DNA of 51,384 bases. It comes from JAWWPY01 sp964412845 (GTDB taxonomy: Bacteria; Actinomycetota; Actinomycetes; Streptosporangiales; Streptosporangiaceae). The notes beneath the pieces were generated by a model. That model saw only the letters and a program-made list of their open reading frames with translations. It was not told the origin of the DNA and did not search any database. Positions 25,148 to 33,887 of this stretch are shown one piece after another; within the stretch, counting starts at the first letter, position 1; the number at the start of each line of letters is the position of its first letter. The stretch is from NCBI GenBank assembly GCA_964412845.1, contig CAYPQM010000021.1, positions 1 through 51,384 on the forward strand, in the 5' to 3' direction. A program made the translations under genes and the position numbers.

Positions 25148-25945
25148 GTGGATCTGCGGCTGGACGGGAAAGTGGCCTTGGTCACTGGCGCCAGCAAGGG
25201 CATCGGCCGGCAGGTCGCCCAGCACCTCGCCAGCGAAGGCGCCGATGTCGCCATCACCGCGCGCACCGCGGAGCCGCTGGAGGTCACCGCCAAGGAGATC
25301 GCCGCCACCACGGGCCGGGCGGTCGTGCCGCTGGCCGGCGACATGAGCGTCACTGCCGATGTGCAGCGCTGCGTGGATGCTGTGCTGGAGCGGTTCGGCG
25401 TCATCGACATCCTGGTCACCTGCGCCGGCAGCTCACCCGGCGGCTTGCTGGAGAACCTGACCGAAGAGCAGTGGATGATGAGCCTGAACCTGAAGTTCAT
25501 GGGCTACGTCCGCTCGGTGCGCGCGGTCATCGGGCACATGCGCGAGCGGGGCGAAGGCGCCATCGTGCTCGTGGTGGGTAATGACGGGCTGAAGCCGAGT
25601 TACTGGGAGATGACCGCCGGGGTGGCGAACGCGGCCGACATCAACTTCGCCTCGTCCGTGGCCGAGCAGTACGGCCGGTACGGGGTGCGGATCAACACCG
25701 TCAACCCGGGCCCGGTGAACACCGACCGGTGGGACACCCTGGAGAAGGCATTCGCCCGCGACAAGGGCGTGACCCAGGACCGGGCGCACGAACTGGCTGA
25801 GGCATCGATACCGTTCGGCCGGATCTGCGAGCCGGAGGAGGTCGCCGCGCTGGTCACATTCCTCGCCTCGCCCCGGGCCAGCTTCATCAACGGCGCGCAC
25901 ATCCCGGTGGACGGGGCGCAGCGCAAAGCGATCATGGACAGCTAG
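25148..25945 (+). CDS. Short-chain dehydrogenase/reductase family protein with degenerate active site
   Basis: A 265-residue Rossmann-fold SDR starting at GTG 25148 (GGGAGGG upstream). The cofactor motif TGASKGIG and the NPGPV segment are intact. However, where classical SDRs have YxxxK, this protein reads AGVAN within TAGVANAADINFASS, so both the catalytic Tyr and Lys appear replaced. It may belong to a divergent SDR branch using another mechanism or have a non-catalytic role. It heads the second plus-strand unit, 8 nt before the CoxG-like gene. Confidence 0.85.
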   Translation: MDLRLDGKVALVTGASKGIGRQVAQHLASEGADVAITARTAEPLEVTAKEIAATTGRAVVPLAGDMSVTADVQRCVDAVLERFGVIDILVTCAGSSPGGLLENLTEEQWMMSLNLKFMGYVRSVRAVIGHMRERGEGAIVLVVGNDGLKPSYWEMTAGVANAADINFASSVAEQYGRYGVRINTVNPGPVNTDRWDTLEKAFARDKGVTQDRAHELAEASIPFGRICEPEEVAALVTFLASPRASFINGAHIPVDGAQRKAIMDS

Positions 25946-25953
25946 GGCACCGG

Positions 25954-26583
25954 GTGGAACTCACCAGTGCACTGCGCATCGGCCGCCCAGCTCCCGAGGT
26001 GTTCGACGCCTTGCTGGACGCCGGGAAGGTCGCCGCGTGCCTGCCGGGAAGCCGGCTGATCGGCGAGGTGGCCGATGGCACCTACGCGGGCCAGATCCAG
26101 CTCAGGATCGGCCCGATCGATGCCGTGTACGCGGGCACCGTCCGCCTTGACGCCGCCGACCGGGCGGCCGGCACCGCCACGCTGCGCGCGTCCGCGCGGG
26201 AACGGGCCGGTCACGGCACCGCTGACGCGCATGTGGCGGTCCGCGTGGAACCAGACGGCACCAGCGCGCGGGTGCTGATCAGCGCCGATCTGCTGATCCG
26301 GGGCACGGTCGCCCAGTACGCCCCCGGCGCGATCGGCGAGGTGAGCCAGCGGCTGATGGAGCAGTTCGCCGGCAATGTCGAGCGGCTGCTCGCCAGCCAG
26401 GCCGGCCCCAGCGCCGCACGGCCGCCGCAGCCATTGGCGAAACGGGCCGCCGCGACAGTGGCTGTCCTGGTCGGTGCCGGGTTGCTCACCGCACTGGTCC
26501 TGCGGCACCTACGGTCCCGCGCCCTTTTCATCCCGCACGGCCCGCACCAGCATCACCCGCATGAAGGGGTTAGCCATGGCTGA
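25954..26583 (+). CDS. CoxG-like SRPBCC protein with C-terminal membrane anchor
   Basis: A 209-residue protein. Residues 1-145 form an SRPBCC/CoxG domain (APEVFDALLDAGKVAACLPG, IKLRIG-like QIQLRIGPIDAVYAG); residues about 163-180 (AAATVAVLVGAGLLTALVL) form one transmembrane helix, followed by a His-rich tail. CoxG anchors CO dehydrogenase to the membrane, so this protein may tether the cluster's molybdenum hydroxylase (inference). GTG 25954 begins 8 nt after the SDR stop, and its end overlaps the permease ATG by 8 bp. Confidence 0.88.
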   Translation: MELTSALRIGRPAPEVFDALLDAGKVAACLPGSRLIGEVADGTYAGQIQLRIGPIDAVYAGTVRLDAADRAAGTATLRASARERAGHGTADAHVAVRVEPDGTSARVLISADLLIRGTVAQYAPGAIGEVSQRLMEQFAGNVERLLASQAGPSAARPPQPLAKRAAATVAVLVGAGLLTALVLRHLRSRALFIPHGPHQHHPHEGVSHG

Positions 26584-28087
26584 CAGTCACAGCGCGCCGG
26601 GCACCATCGCGCCCGGTGCGGCGGAATTGCGTCCGCTGCAGATCGAAGCGAACGGGATCAATGTGATCACCGACGCCGAGCGCAAGGGCCATCCACGCGA
26701 CCTGTTCTGGCCGTGGTTCGCGGCCAACGTCTCCGTCCTGGGCATCAGTTACGGCTCGTTCGAGCTGGGCTTCGGCATCTCGTTCTGGCAGGCCGTCGCC
26801 GCGGGACTGGTCGGCATCATCGGCTCCTTCCTGCTCTGCGGGTTCATCGCGGTGGCCGGCAAGCGCGGCTCGGCACCGACCATGGTGCTCAGCCGGGCCG
26901 CCTTCGGGGTACGCGGCAACAAGCTGCCCGCGGCGATCTCCTGGCTGCTCACGGTCGGCTGGGAGACCGTCCTGATCATCCTGGCCACCCTGGCCACCGC
27001 CACCGTGTTCGAGCGCCTGGGCTGGGGCGGCGGCAACGTCACCAAGGTCATCGCGCTGATCGTGGTGAGCGCGCTGACCGTCATTGGCGGTGTCATGGGC
27101 TTCGACCTGATCATGCGAATGCAGAGCGTGATCACCGTGGTGACCGCGATTCTGACCGTGGGGTTCATCATCCTGGTCGCCGGCAAGATCCACTGGCACA
27201 CGGTGTCGGCCATCCCGTCCGGTTCAGCGGAGAAGTTTATCGGTGCTCTGGTGTTCACGATGACCGGCTTCGGGCTGGGCTGGGTGAACGCGGCCGCGGA
27301 TTACTCGCGCTACCTGCCGCGGCGTTCGTCGGGCCGCGGCGTGACCGGATGGACGACGTTCGGCTCCTCGGTGGCGCCGATCTTCCTGCTCCTGTTCGGC
27401 CTGCTGCTGGCCGGCTCCTCAGCCAAGCTGAGCAGTGCGATCGCCGTCGACCCGATCGGGGCGCTGACCACGCTGCTGCCCACCTGGTACCTGGTGCCGT
27501 TCGTCATCGTCGCGGTGCTCGGGCTGGTCGGCGGGTCGGTGCTGGACATCTACTCCTCCGGCCTGGCCCTGCTGACTCTCGGCCTGCGGACGCCCCGGTA
27601 CGTCGCCGCGCTGATCGACGGCACGGTCATGGTGCTGGGCACGATCTATGTCGTGTTCGTCGCCAAGAACTTCCTGGCCCAGTTCGAGGGGTTCCTGATC
27701 ACGCTCGGCGTGCCGATCGCGGCGTGGTGCGGCGTGATGCTGGCTGACATCGCGTTGCGCCGGAAAGACTACGCGGAGGCTGAGCTGTTCCAGCCGTCCG
27801 GCCGGTACGGCGATGTCCGGGCCCTTCCGCTCGCCGTCATCGTGGTCAGCACCGTCGTGGGCTGGGGGCTGGTCACGAACGGCTCAGCGAGCTGGCTCAC
27901 CTGGCAGGGCTACCTGCTGAAGCCGTTCGGGCTCGGCGGCAAGGCGGGCGCCTGGCAGTACGCCAACCTCGGCGTGCTGGTCGCGCTGGCCATCGGTTTC
28001 CTGGTGACCCTGGTGTTCAGCAGTGCGGCGGTGCGGGCCCAGGAGTCAGCCCCGGTGCGGGCGCCCGCAGCCGCAACGCAAGCCTGA
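26576..28087 (+). CDS. NCS1-family nucleobase permease
   Basis: A 503-residue integral membrane protein with about twelve hydrophobic helices. The early segment PRDLFWPWFAANVSVLGISYG and the mid-protein GLGWVNAAADYSRYLPRRSSG are NCS1 signatures (cytosine, purine, allantoin, hydantoin uptake by proton or sodium symport). ATG 26576 overlaps the CoxG-like gene. As the only transporter in the cluster it is the strongest hint that the substrate is a nucleobase-like N-heterocycle. The exact substrate cannot be read from sequence alone. Confidence 0.93.
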   Translation: MADSHSAPGTIAPGAAELRPLQIEANGINVITDAERKGHPRDLFWPWFAANVSVLGISYGSFELGFGISFWQAVAAGLVGIIGSFLLCGFIAVAGKRGSAPTMVLSRAAFGVRGNKLPAAISWLLTVGWETVLIILATLATATVFERLGWGGGNVTKVIALIVVSALTVIGGVMGFDLIMRMQSVITVVTAILTVGFIILVAGKIHWHTVSAIPSGSAEKFIGALVFTMTGFGLGWVNAAADYSRYLPRRSSGRGVTGWTTFGSSVAPIFLLLFGLLLAGSSAKLSSAIAVDPIGALTTLLPTWYLVPFVIVAVLGLVGGSVLDIYSSGLALLTLGLRTPRYVAALIDGTVMVLGTIYVVFVAKNFLAQFEGFLITLGVPIAAWCGVMLADIALRRKDYAEAELFQPSGRYGDVRALPLAVIVVSTVVGWGLVTNGSASWLTWQGYLLKPFGLGGKAGAWQYANLGVLVALAIGFLVTLVFSSAAVRAQESAPVRAPAAATQA

Positions 28088-28147
28088 GCCAGCGCCGATG
28101 ACCACAGAGCCGATGACCACCGCAGCGCCGATGAATCCAGCGCACGC

Positions 28148-28723
28148 ATGACCGCGGCGTCGCCGGGGCCCCCCGCTGGGTCACCGGCGGGCTGGCTGGC
28201 CGTCATCGACATGCAGCGGGTGTTCGGTGAGACCGGCAGCGACTGGCTGGCCCCCCGGTTCGGCGAGATCGTCGGCCCGGTCCGGCAACTGGTCGAGGCG
28301 TTCCGCCCGAGGGTCACCTTTACCCGGTTCATCGCGCCGGAGGTTCCGACGGGCGCGTGGCGGCGCTACTACGACCTGTGGCCGTTCGCGCTGCAGCCCC
28401 CTGACGCGCGGATCTATGAGCTCGTGGCTGACTTCGCAGCTGAGCCTGGGGCCACGCTGGATGCGGATACGTTCAGTAAATGGACGCCGGAACTGGCCGC
28501 GCGGGTCGGCGATGGCGGACGGCTGGTGCTGGCGGGCGTGTCGACCGATTGCTGCGTGCTGTCCACCGCTCTCGCGGCGGCGGACGCTGGCGCAGCGGTC
28601 CAGGTCGTCGCGGACGCGTGCGCCGGCGTCAACGACGTCAGTCACGGGCAGGCGCTGGACATCCTGCGGCTCTACGGCCCGCTGGTCGAGGTGGTCAGCC
28701 TGGCCGACGTCCTGGGCCCGTGA
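28148..28723 (+). CDS. Isochorismatase-like cysteine hydrolase
   Basis: A 191-residue hydrolase with the family triad: Asp21 in VIDMQRVF, Lys111 in FSKWTP and Cys136 in GVSTDCCVLST. Relatives include nicotinamidase, N-carbamoylsarcosine amidase and ureidoacrylate amidohydrolase (RutB). After the NCS1 permease, an amidohydrolase for a ring-opened carbamoyl compound is the most attractive role, but this is inferred. ATG 28148 follows a short GCCGATGA direct repeat (28096-28131) and has no clear ribosome site. Confidence 0.87.
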   Translation: MTAASPGPPAGSPAGWLAVIDMQRVFGETGSDWLAPRFGEIVGPVRQLVEAFRPRVTFTRFIAPEVPTGAWRRYYDLWPFALQPPDARIYELVADFAAEPGATLDADTFSKWTPELAARVGDGGRLVLAGVSTDCCVLSTALAAADAGAAVQVVADACAGVNDVSHGQALDILRLYGPLVEVVSLADVLGP

Positions 28724-28802
28724 CCGCCACAGACTGTCACCCCGGCTCCCGCCGGGTCCGGGCCGGTGCCGGGGCGGCGCCGGCCCGGCGAATGGTGCGG
28801 CA

Positions 28803-30181
28803 GTGACCGCTGCGGGGTCGCGCGCAGCCGGCGCCCTCTACGGGCTGGCGGTGGGCGACGCGCTCGGCATGCCGACCCAGTCGCTGCCCCGGGCGCAGAT
28901 CGTCGCCAGATATGGCGGCCTGCTGGCGGAGTTCCAGCCGGGGCCACCGGACCAGCCAATCGCAGCCGGGCTGCCCGCGGGCAGCGTCACCGACGACACC
29001 GAGCAGGCTGTGCTGCTCGCGAACCTGATCATCGAGGGCAGCGGCGTGCTGGACGCCGCCGAACTGGCCCGGCGGCTGCTCGCCTGGGAGGAGTCGATGC
29101 GGGCCCGCGGCTCGCTGGACCTGCTGGGGCCATCCACGAAGCGGGCCCTGGCGGCGCTGCTCGCCGGGGCGGATGCCGGTGAGGCGGGCCGCTTCGGCGT
29201 GACCAACGGGGCCGCCATGCGGATCACCCCGGTCGGCATCGCCACGCCGTGCGCAGACCTGGACAACCTGGTCGAGCGTGTTGTCGAGGCCAGCCGGGTG
29301 ACGCACAACACGGGGGTCGCGCTGGCCGGGGCGGCGGCCGTCGCCGCCGCCGTCAGCGCGGGGATCTCCGGCGCCTCGGTGCCGGAGGCAGGGCAGGTCG
29401 CGGTCGACGCGGCGGCCCGGGCCGCGGCGCGTGGGCACTGGGTCGCGGCCGCCGACGTGGCGGCGCGGATCACCTGGGCGATCGGGCTCGTATCCGGGCT
29501 CGTCTCCGGGCCCGGCCCTGGGCACGGCACGGACGCGGTCATCGAGACCGTGTACTCGCTGGTGGGGACCAGCCTGGCCACGCAGGAGTCGGTGCCGGCC
29601 GCCTTCGCGGTGCTCGCCGCCGCCCCCGATGATCCATGGCTGGCATGCCGGATCGCTGCCTCGCTCGGCGGCGACTGTGACACCATCGCGGCGATGGCCG
29701 GGGCGATCGGCGGGGCCTGTCACGGGGTGGACGCGTTCCCGCCGAGCGCGCGCCGCACGGTCGCCCAGGTCAACGGGCTGCGCCTGGATGAGATCGCCGG
29801 GGACCTGCTGGCGCTGCGGGAGCAGGCTGAGCGTCGGCCCACGCTGCGCAGGCCAGGGCGGCAGCAGCCGGGACCGGGGAAGCCGGGACCGCCGGGACCG
29901 GGATCGCATGGACCGGAACGGGGGAATCCGGGATCGCTGAGTCCGGGATNNNNNNNNNNNNNNNNNNNNNNNNNNNNNNNNNNNNNNNNNNNNNNNNNNN
30001 NNNNNNNNNNNNNNNNNNNNNNNNNNNNNNNNNNNNNNNNNNNNNNNNNCCGGGATCGCATGGACCGGAACGGGGGAATCCGGGATCGCTGAGTCCGGGA
30101 TGGCTGAGTCCGGAGCCGGGCCGTCCGGGGGCGGGGAGGCCGGAGCCGGGCGAGCCGGGACGGGGGAGGCCGGATCCGTGA
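28803..30181 (+). CDS. ADP-ribosylglycohydrolase-family protein with repetitive C-terminal tail (contains gap)
   Basis: The catalytic domain spans about residues 1-350: GALYGLAVGDALGMP, TDDTEQ (metal ligands), GAAMRITPVG and SLGGDCDTIAAMAGAIGGA are the diagnostic motifs. Such dimetal proteins cleave N-ribosyl bonds in ADP-ribosyl substrates; some relatives act on small N-glycosides. The tail is a 15-residue Gly/Pro-rich unit encoded by a 45-bp repeat that runs into the gap at 29950-30049. Past the gap the only frame that keeps the repeat peptide ends at TGA 30179-30181, overlapping the kinase ATG. The 100-N gap breaks this frame; the real gap must be 2 modulo 3. GTG 28803 is the start. Confidence 0.85.
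29950..30049. other. Assembly gap (100 N) inside a 45-bp coding repeat
   Basis: A 45-bp unit beginning CCGGGATCGCATGGACCGGA is complete on both sides of the gap. The repeat encodes the C-terminal tail of the ADP-ribosylglycohydrolase-family protein. The placeholder length of 100 shifts the frame. Confidence 0.95.
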
Positions 30182-31131
30182 TGGGGCCGTTTGACCGGTT
30201 GCTGCACCTCGGCAACGTCGTCGTCGACGTGGTGCTGGACGTGCCCGCGCTGCCAGACCGCGGCGGCGATGTGCTGGCTGACCGCACCGAGACGACACCA
30301 GGGGGCGGTTTCAACGTGATGGCCGCCGCCACCAGGCGAGGGCTGCGGGTGGCCTACGGCGGGGCGCATGGCGACGGGCCGTTCGGCCGCCTGGCCCGGG
30401 CGGGCCTGGCGGCATCGGGCATCGAGATCCTGCTTCCGCCGAAGGCCGGCCTGGACACCGGATTCGTGGTCACCATCGTGGACGCCGGGGGCGAGCGGAC
30501 GTTCCTGACCAGCCGCGGCGCGGAAGCGACGCTCACGGCCGAGGACCTTGCCGGGGTGACCGCCGCGCCGCGCGATGCCGTCTACCTGTCGGGGTACGGG
30601 CTGCTGCACGCCAGCAACCGGGATGCGCTGCTCGACTGGCTGGGCCGGCTCGGCGATGACATCGTGGTGTTCTTCGATCCCGGGCCGCTCGCGGCGTCCA
30701 TCCCGGCCGGCGCGGCGAGCCCTGTGCTGGCCCGCAGTGACTGGGTCACCTGCAACGCCCGGGAGTCCGCGCTGCTGACCGGCCTGACTGACCCGGCTGA
30801 AGCGGCCCGTGCGCTCGCCGGGCGGGCAGGCCGGCGAGGTGTGCTGGTGCGCACCGGCCCGGCCGGCTGCCTGATCGGCCGTCGAGATCGCGAACCGGTC
30901 GCCGTGCCCGGCTTCGCGGTTGACGTGGTCGACACGAACGGCGCCGGCGACGCGCACACCGGCACCTTCATCGCTGCCCTGGCGGGCGGCGCGGACGAGC
31001 AGGCTGCCGTCCGCGCCGCCAACGCAGCAGCGGCGCTGTCGGTAACCAGGCGAGGCCCCGCCACCGCCCCGACCGCTGCCGAACTAGCGCGGTTTCTGCC
31101 GCCGCCACTCGACCCTTCACCCGCTCGGTGA
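30181..31131 (+). CDS. PfkB-family (ribokinase-like) carbohydrate kinase
   Basis: A 316-residue kinase. GGGFNVMAAATRRGLRVAYGG is the N-terminal PfkB signature; DVVDTNGAGDAHTGTF holds the anion hole and catalytic Asp257. The start is ATG 30181 in a TGATG overlap with the preceding gene; GTG 30178 is equivalent, with GGGGAGG about 8 bases before it. It phosphorylates a sugar or nucleoside. Behind an N-glycoside-hydrolase-type gene, a ribose-like sugar or the ribosylated substrate itself is the natural guess. Confidence 0.9.
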   Translation: MGPFDRLLHLGNVVVDVVLDVPALPDRGGDVLADRTETTPGGGFNVMAAATRRGLRVAYGGAHGDGPFGRLARAGLAASGIEILLPPKAGLDTGFVVTIVDAGGERTFLTSRGAEATLTAEDLAGVTAAPRDAVYLSGYGLLHASNRDALLDWLGRLGDDIVVFFDPGPLAASIPAGAASPVLARSDWVTCNARESALLTGLTDPAEAARALAGRAGRRGVLVRTGPAGCLIGRRDREPVAVPGFAVDVVDTNGAGDAHTGTFIAALAGGADEQAAVRAANAAAALSVTRRGPATAPTAAELARFLPPPLDPSPAR

Positions 31132-31199
31132 CCACATAAGGGGCGAACCGGGACGCGATCGGGGCCGAGGCGCGTCAAGAGCCCTCATCCGTCGGTCGG

Positions 31200-32044
31200 T
31201 CAGCCCGGGGACGGCGTGGCTGGCCCGTCGGCCGCGCCTTCGCCGTAGCCGATGGCGCGGGTGGCCTCGCGAACCTCGTTGAGCGCGGCCTCGTCGAGCA
31301 GCCTCAGCGTCCCCTCGCCTGCCGCCATCCACGCGTGCCAGTAGGTGCGGGCGAGCCATTCGAGTGTCCGCGCCCGGCCGTAGGCCTGCGCGATTGTGCG
31401 TCCGTAGGTCAGCGCGCCGTGGTTCTGCAGGATCACGGCGGTGCGGTCGGCCAGCGCGGCGACCGCGTTGCCCGCTAGCTGATCCGTCCCGAACCTCGCG
31501 TAGGGAGCGACGCGCACAGGTCCGCCGAGGTCGGCCATGGCGTAATGCACGGCTGGCAGCACATCCAGGACCGCCGACAGGGCCACCACGAAAGGCGAGT
31601 GCGTATGCGCCACCGCGCCGGCGCCGGTGACCCGGTAGATCGCGAGGTGCATCGGCGTCTCGGTGGATGGCCGGCCCGGGGAGTCCGTGCCACCGTCGGT
31701 CAGCCGGACCAGGCAGATGTCGGCCGGGCGGATGTCGTCGTAGCTGATCCCGGACGGTGTGATCGCGACGAGGTCGCTGTCGGCGGCGCGCACGCTGAGG
31801 TTGCCCGACATGCCGTCCACGAGGCCGTCCGCGACCATCCGCCGCCCGTAGGCGACCAGGCTCGCGCGTTCGGTTCCGGGGGCCTCGCGTTCNNNNNNNN
31901 NNNNNNNNNNNNNNNNNNNNNNNNNNNNNNNNNNNNNNNNNNNNNNNNNNNNNNNNNNNNNNNNNNNNNNNNNNNNNNNNNNNNNNNNNNNNCGCGTTCG
32001 GTTCCGGGGGCCTCGCGTTCAGTTCCGGGGCGTTGGTCAGCCAT
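31200..32044 (-). CDS. Class II aldolase/adducin-family protein (contains gap)
   Basis: The conserved domain is complete: GRRMVADGLVDGMSGNLSVR, ITPSGISYDD, STETPMHLAIYR (catalytic Glu), AHTHSPF and QNHGALTYG (zinc His ligands), as in fuculose-phosphate and ribulose-phosphate aldolases/epimerases. The true start is ATG 32044, with GGAGGG before it: from there the frame reads MADQRPGTEREAPGTER into the gap, and beyond it the domain frame begins EREAPGTERASLVAYG. A 21-bp in-frame repeat thus spans the gap at 31893-31992; 100 N breaks the frame. It converges on the PfkB kinase and could cleave a sugar phosphate made by it. Confidence 0.87.
31893..31992. other. Assembly gap (100 N) inside a 21-bp coding repeat
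   Basis: The same 28 bp occurs immediately on both sides; it is built of a 21-bp unit encoding EREAPGT in the aldolase gene. The missing length must be 2 modulo 3 for the gene to be open, whereas 100 is 1 modulo 3. Confidence 0.95.
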
Positions 32045-32144
32045 GCCGTCCCTCCACCAGGATGGTCGTCAACTGGGAGTCGCGCAGCGATGAGGCACCG
32101 CGGCGACGTGGCGCATCATCTCCCGGGCCGGACTGGCGGGGACG

Positions 32145-32309
32145 ATGATCAGGAAGATCGCCCGGCAGATCGCGCTGCTCAACATGCTCCTGAACAGCCT
32201 CCGAGCCGCCTGGGACAGCTGGGCTGTGGGAGGCTGGAGTCATGAGCGACGCCGAGAACGGCTCGACACAGATCCTGGGGGACCGGCTGCGCCTGGGTTT
32301 TGGCTTTAG
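32145..32309 (+). CDS. Possible small helical protein or gene remnant (54 aa)
   Basis: ATG 32145 opens a frame whose first 30 codons have about 90% G or C at the third position and encode an amphipathic stretch (MIRKIARQIALLNMLLNSLR then AAWDSW), unlike nearby shadow frames. The coding-like pattern also reaches upstream of the ATG to a TGA at 32091, and a separate frame from ATG 32062 (MVVNWESRSDE) looks coding up to that point. This may be a frameshifted or decayed gene rather than an intact one. It overlaps the start of the next gene in another frame. No family recognised. Confidence 0.3.
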   Translation: MIRKIARQIALLNMLLNSLRAAWDSWAVGGWSHERRRERLDTDPGGPAAPGFWL

Positions 32310-32607
32310 CGCCGCCCACCGCGACCATGTGCTGGGGCTTCTGTCCGGTATTGAGCGTCATCTGGCGGCGTGGGATCCCGAGCAGGTCGATCTCGAGATC
32401 TCGGTGAAGGACCGCCACGGGCCCGAACAGAAGGTCACCTTCGAGGCCTGGCTGCCGGGCTGGCCGGCGATAGTGGCCAACTCCACCTCCAGCGATCTCG
32501 ATCACGCGCTGATCGAGGTGCGCAAGGAACTGATCCGCCAGATCGAGGATGCGAAGGCCAAGCGCGGGTCGCACCAGCACCAGGAAGACAACGACCGGAC
32601 GGCCTGA
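32242..32607 (+). CDS. HPF/RaiA-like ribosome-associated protein
   Basis: A 121-residue protein: LGFGFSAAHRDHVLGLLSGIERHLAAWDPEQVDLEISVKDRHG followed by VTFEAWLPGWPAIVANSTSSDLDHALIEVRKELIRQIEDAKAK. The beta-alpha-beta-beta-beta-alpha pattern with a final basic helix matches the S30AE/HPF domain that binds the 30S subunit and silences ribosomes in stationary phase. No long-form C-terminal domain is present. ATG 32242 has GGAGG upstream. The similarity is read from pattern only. Confidence 0.65.
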   Translation: MSDAENGSTQILGDRLRLGFGFSAAHRDHVLGLLSGIERHLAAWDPEQVDLEISVKDRHGPEQKVTFEAWLPGWPAIVANSTSSDLDHALIEVRKELIRQIEDAKAKRGSHQHQEDNDRTA

Positions 32608-32741
32608 CTCCGGCCTGTCCGGGCTGTGACGGTCTGAGCCGTAAGGAGTTCGTCACACCATCGGTACCGGTAGCCCGCCGCGTCGGCCGCCGGACCGACG
32701 TACGGTGAGATGATGGTGGCTGCGGCGATGCGAAGGCATGC

Positions 32742-33887
32742 GTGAGCGTCGTCAGCGGCCAGGCGCGGCGACGGTGGTCCATCGTGGTGTGCGCAGTCGC
32801 CGCCCTGTGCGCGCTCCCCGCGGTGATCGCGGCGCTGCCGCCCCCTCAGCTGACGATCAGCGCGGCCGCCCTGCGGGCCCGCATCCTGGCTTCGGCGAGC
32901 GTGCCTTACCAGGGATACACCGAGAGCACCGTGGATCTCGGGCTGCCGGTACTGCCGGACTTCCACGGCGTCAGCACGCTTTTTGACGGCACCACTGACC
33001 AGTACGCCTGGTATTACTCTCCCGGTAACTGGCGGACCGCTGTCGTCACTGACACCGGGGAGAACGACATCTACCAGGTAGGCCCGTGGACCTACCTGTG
33101 GGACTACGGGCATAACGTGCTGACCCGCATCGTCGGCGCGCAGCCGGTCCGGCTGCCCCGGGCGTCCGACTTGCTGCCGCCCTCGCTGGCCCGCAGGCTG
33201 CTGGACACTGCGTCGCCCGGGGATCACCTGTCGCGGCTGCCGTCGCGGCGGGTGGCCGGGAAGGACGTGGCGGGCCTGCGGCTGGTGCCCGCCGACCCGA
33301 CGACGACCATCGGCGCGGTCGACATCTGGGCTGATCCGGCCACCGGCCTGCCGGTTGAGGTCATGATCATCGGGCGCGGGTCAGCCAAGCCTGTCCTGGT
33401 GACCAATTTCCTGCAGCTCACCGAGCGCCAGCCGGCCTACGCCACGGTGATACCCGAACCGGCGCCGGGGGTCGTCGTGACCACGACGGCGCTGCCCGAC
33501 GTGGATCGCATCCTGAGCGGCGACGGTGATGGCGACCATGACCGCACCCCGTTCCCCGGGCACCTGGCCGGCCTGCGCCGGATCACCATCCCCGGCAGCC
33601 CGGCCGGCGTGGCCAGCTACGGCACGGGATTCTCCCGGCTCGTGCTGCTGCCGCTGCCCCGCGGCAGCGTGGGGCCACAAATAATCGCCGCCGCGACCGG
33701 GGCCGGCGCCCCCACGGTCGCGCTGCCGCACGGGACCGCGGTCCTGATCCGCACGCCCCTGATCACCGTGTTCCTGCTGCACGCCGGGTTCCGCCGGGAG
33801 ACATACATCCTGGCCGGCGCCGTGACACCGGCACTCCTCAAGGAAGCGGGCGCCAGCTTGCAGGCGTACAGACCGGAGCGCCGATGA
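32742..33887 (+). CDS. Membrane-anchored or secreted LolA/RseB-like protein
   Basis: A 381-residue protein from GTG 32742. A signal/anchor helix (WSIVVCAVAALCALPAVIAAL) is followed by a LolA/RseB-like beta-sheet region: LRARILASASVPYQGYTEST, then WYYSPGNWRTAVVTDTGENDIYQ and VEVMIIGRGSAKPVLVTNFLQL. In actinobacteria such proteins are extracytoplasmic partners of ABC transporters or sigma-factor signalling. Its stop overlaps the ABC ATPase ATG, so the two are coupled. The exact job is unknown. Confidence 0.75.
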   Translation: MSVVSGQARRRWSIVVCAVAALCALPAVIAALPPPQLTISAAALRARILASASVPYQGYTESTVDLGLPVLPDFHGVSTLFDGTTDQYAWYYSPGNWRTAVVTDTGENDIYQVGPWTYLWDYGHNVLTRIVGAQPVRLPRASDLLPPSLARRLLDTASPGDHLSRLPSRRVAGKDVAGLRLVPADPTTTIGAVDIWADPATGLPVEVMIIGRGSAKPVLVTNFLQLTERQPAYATVIPEPAPGVVVTTTALPDVDRILSGDGDGDHDRTPFPGHLAGLRRITIPGSPAGVASYGTGFSRLVLLPLPRGSVGPQIIAAATGAGAPTVALPHGTAVLIRTPLITVFLLHAGFRRETYILAGAVTPALLKEAGASLQAYRPERR

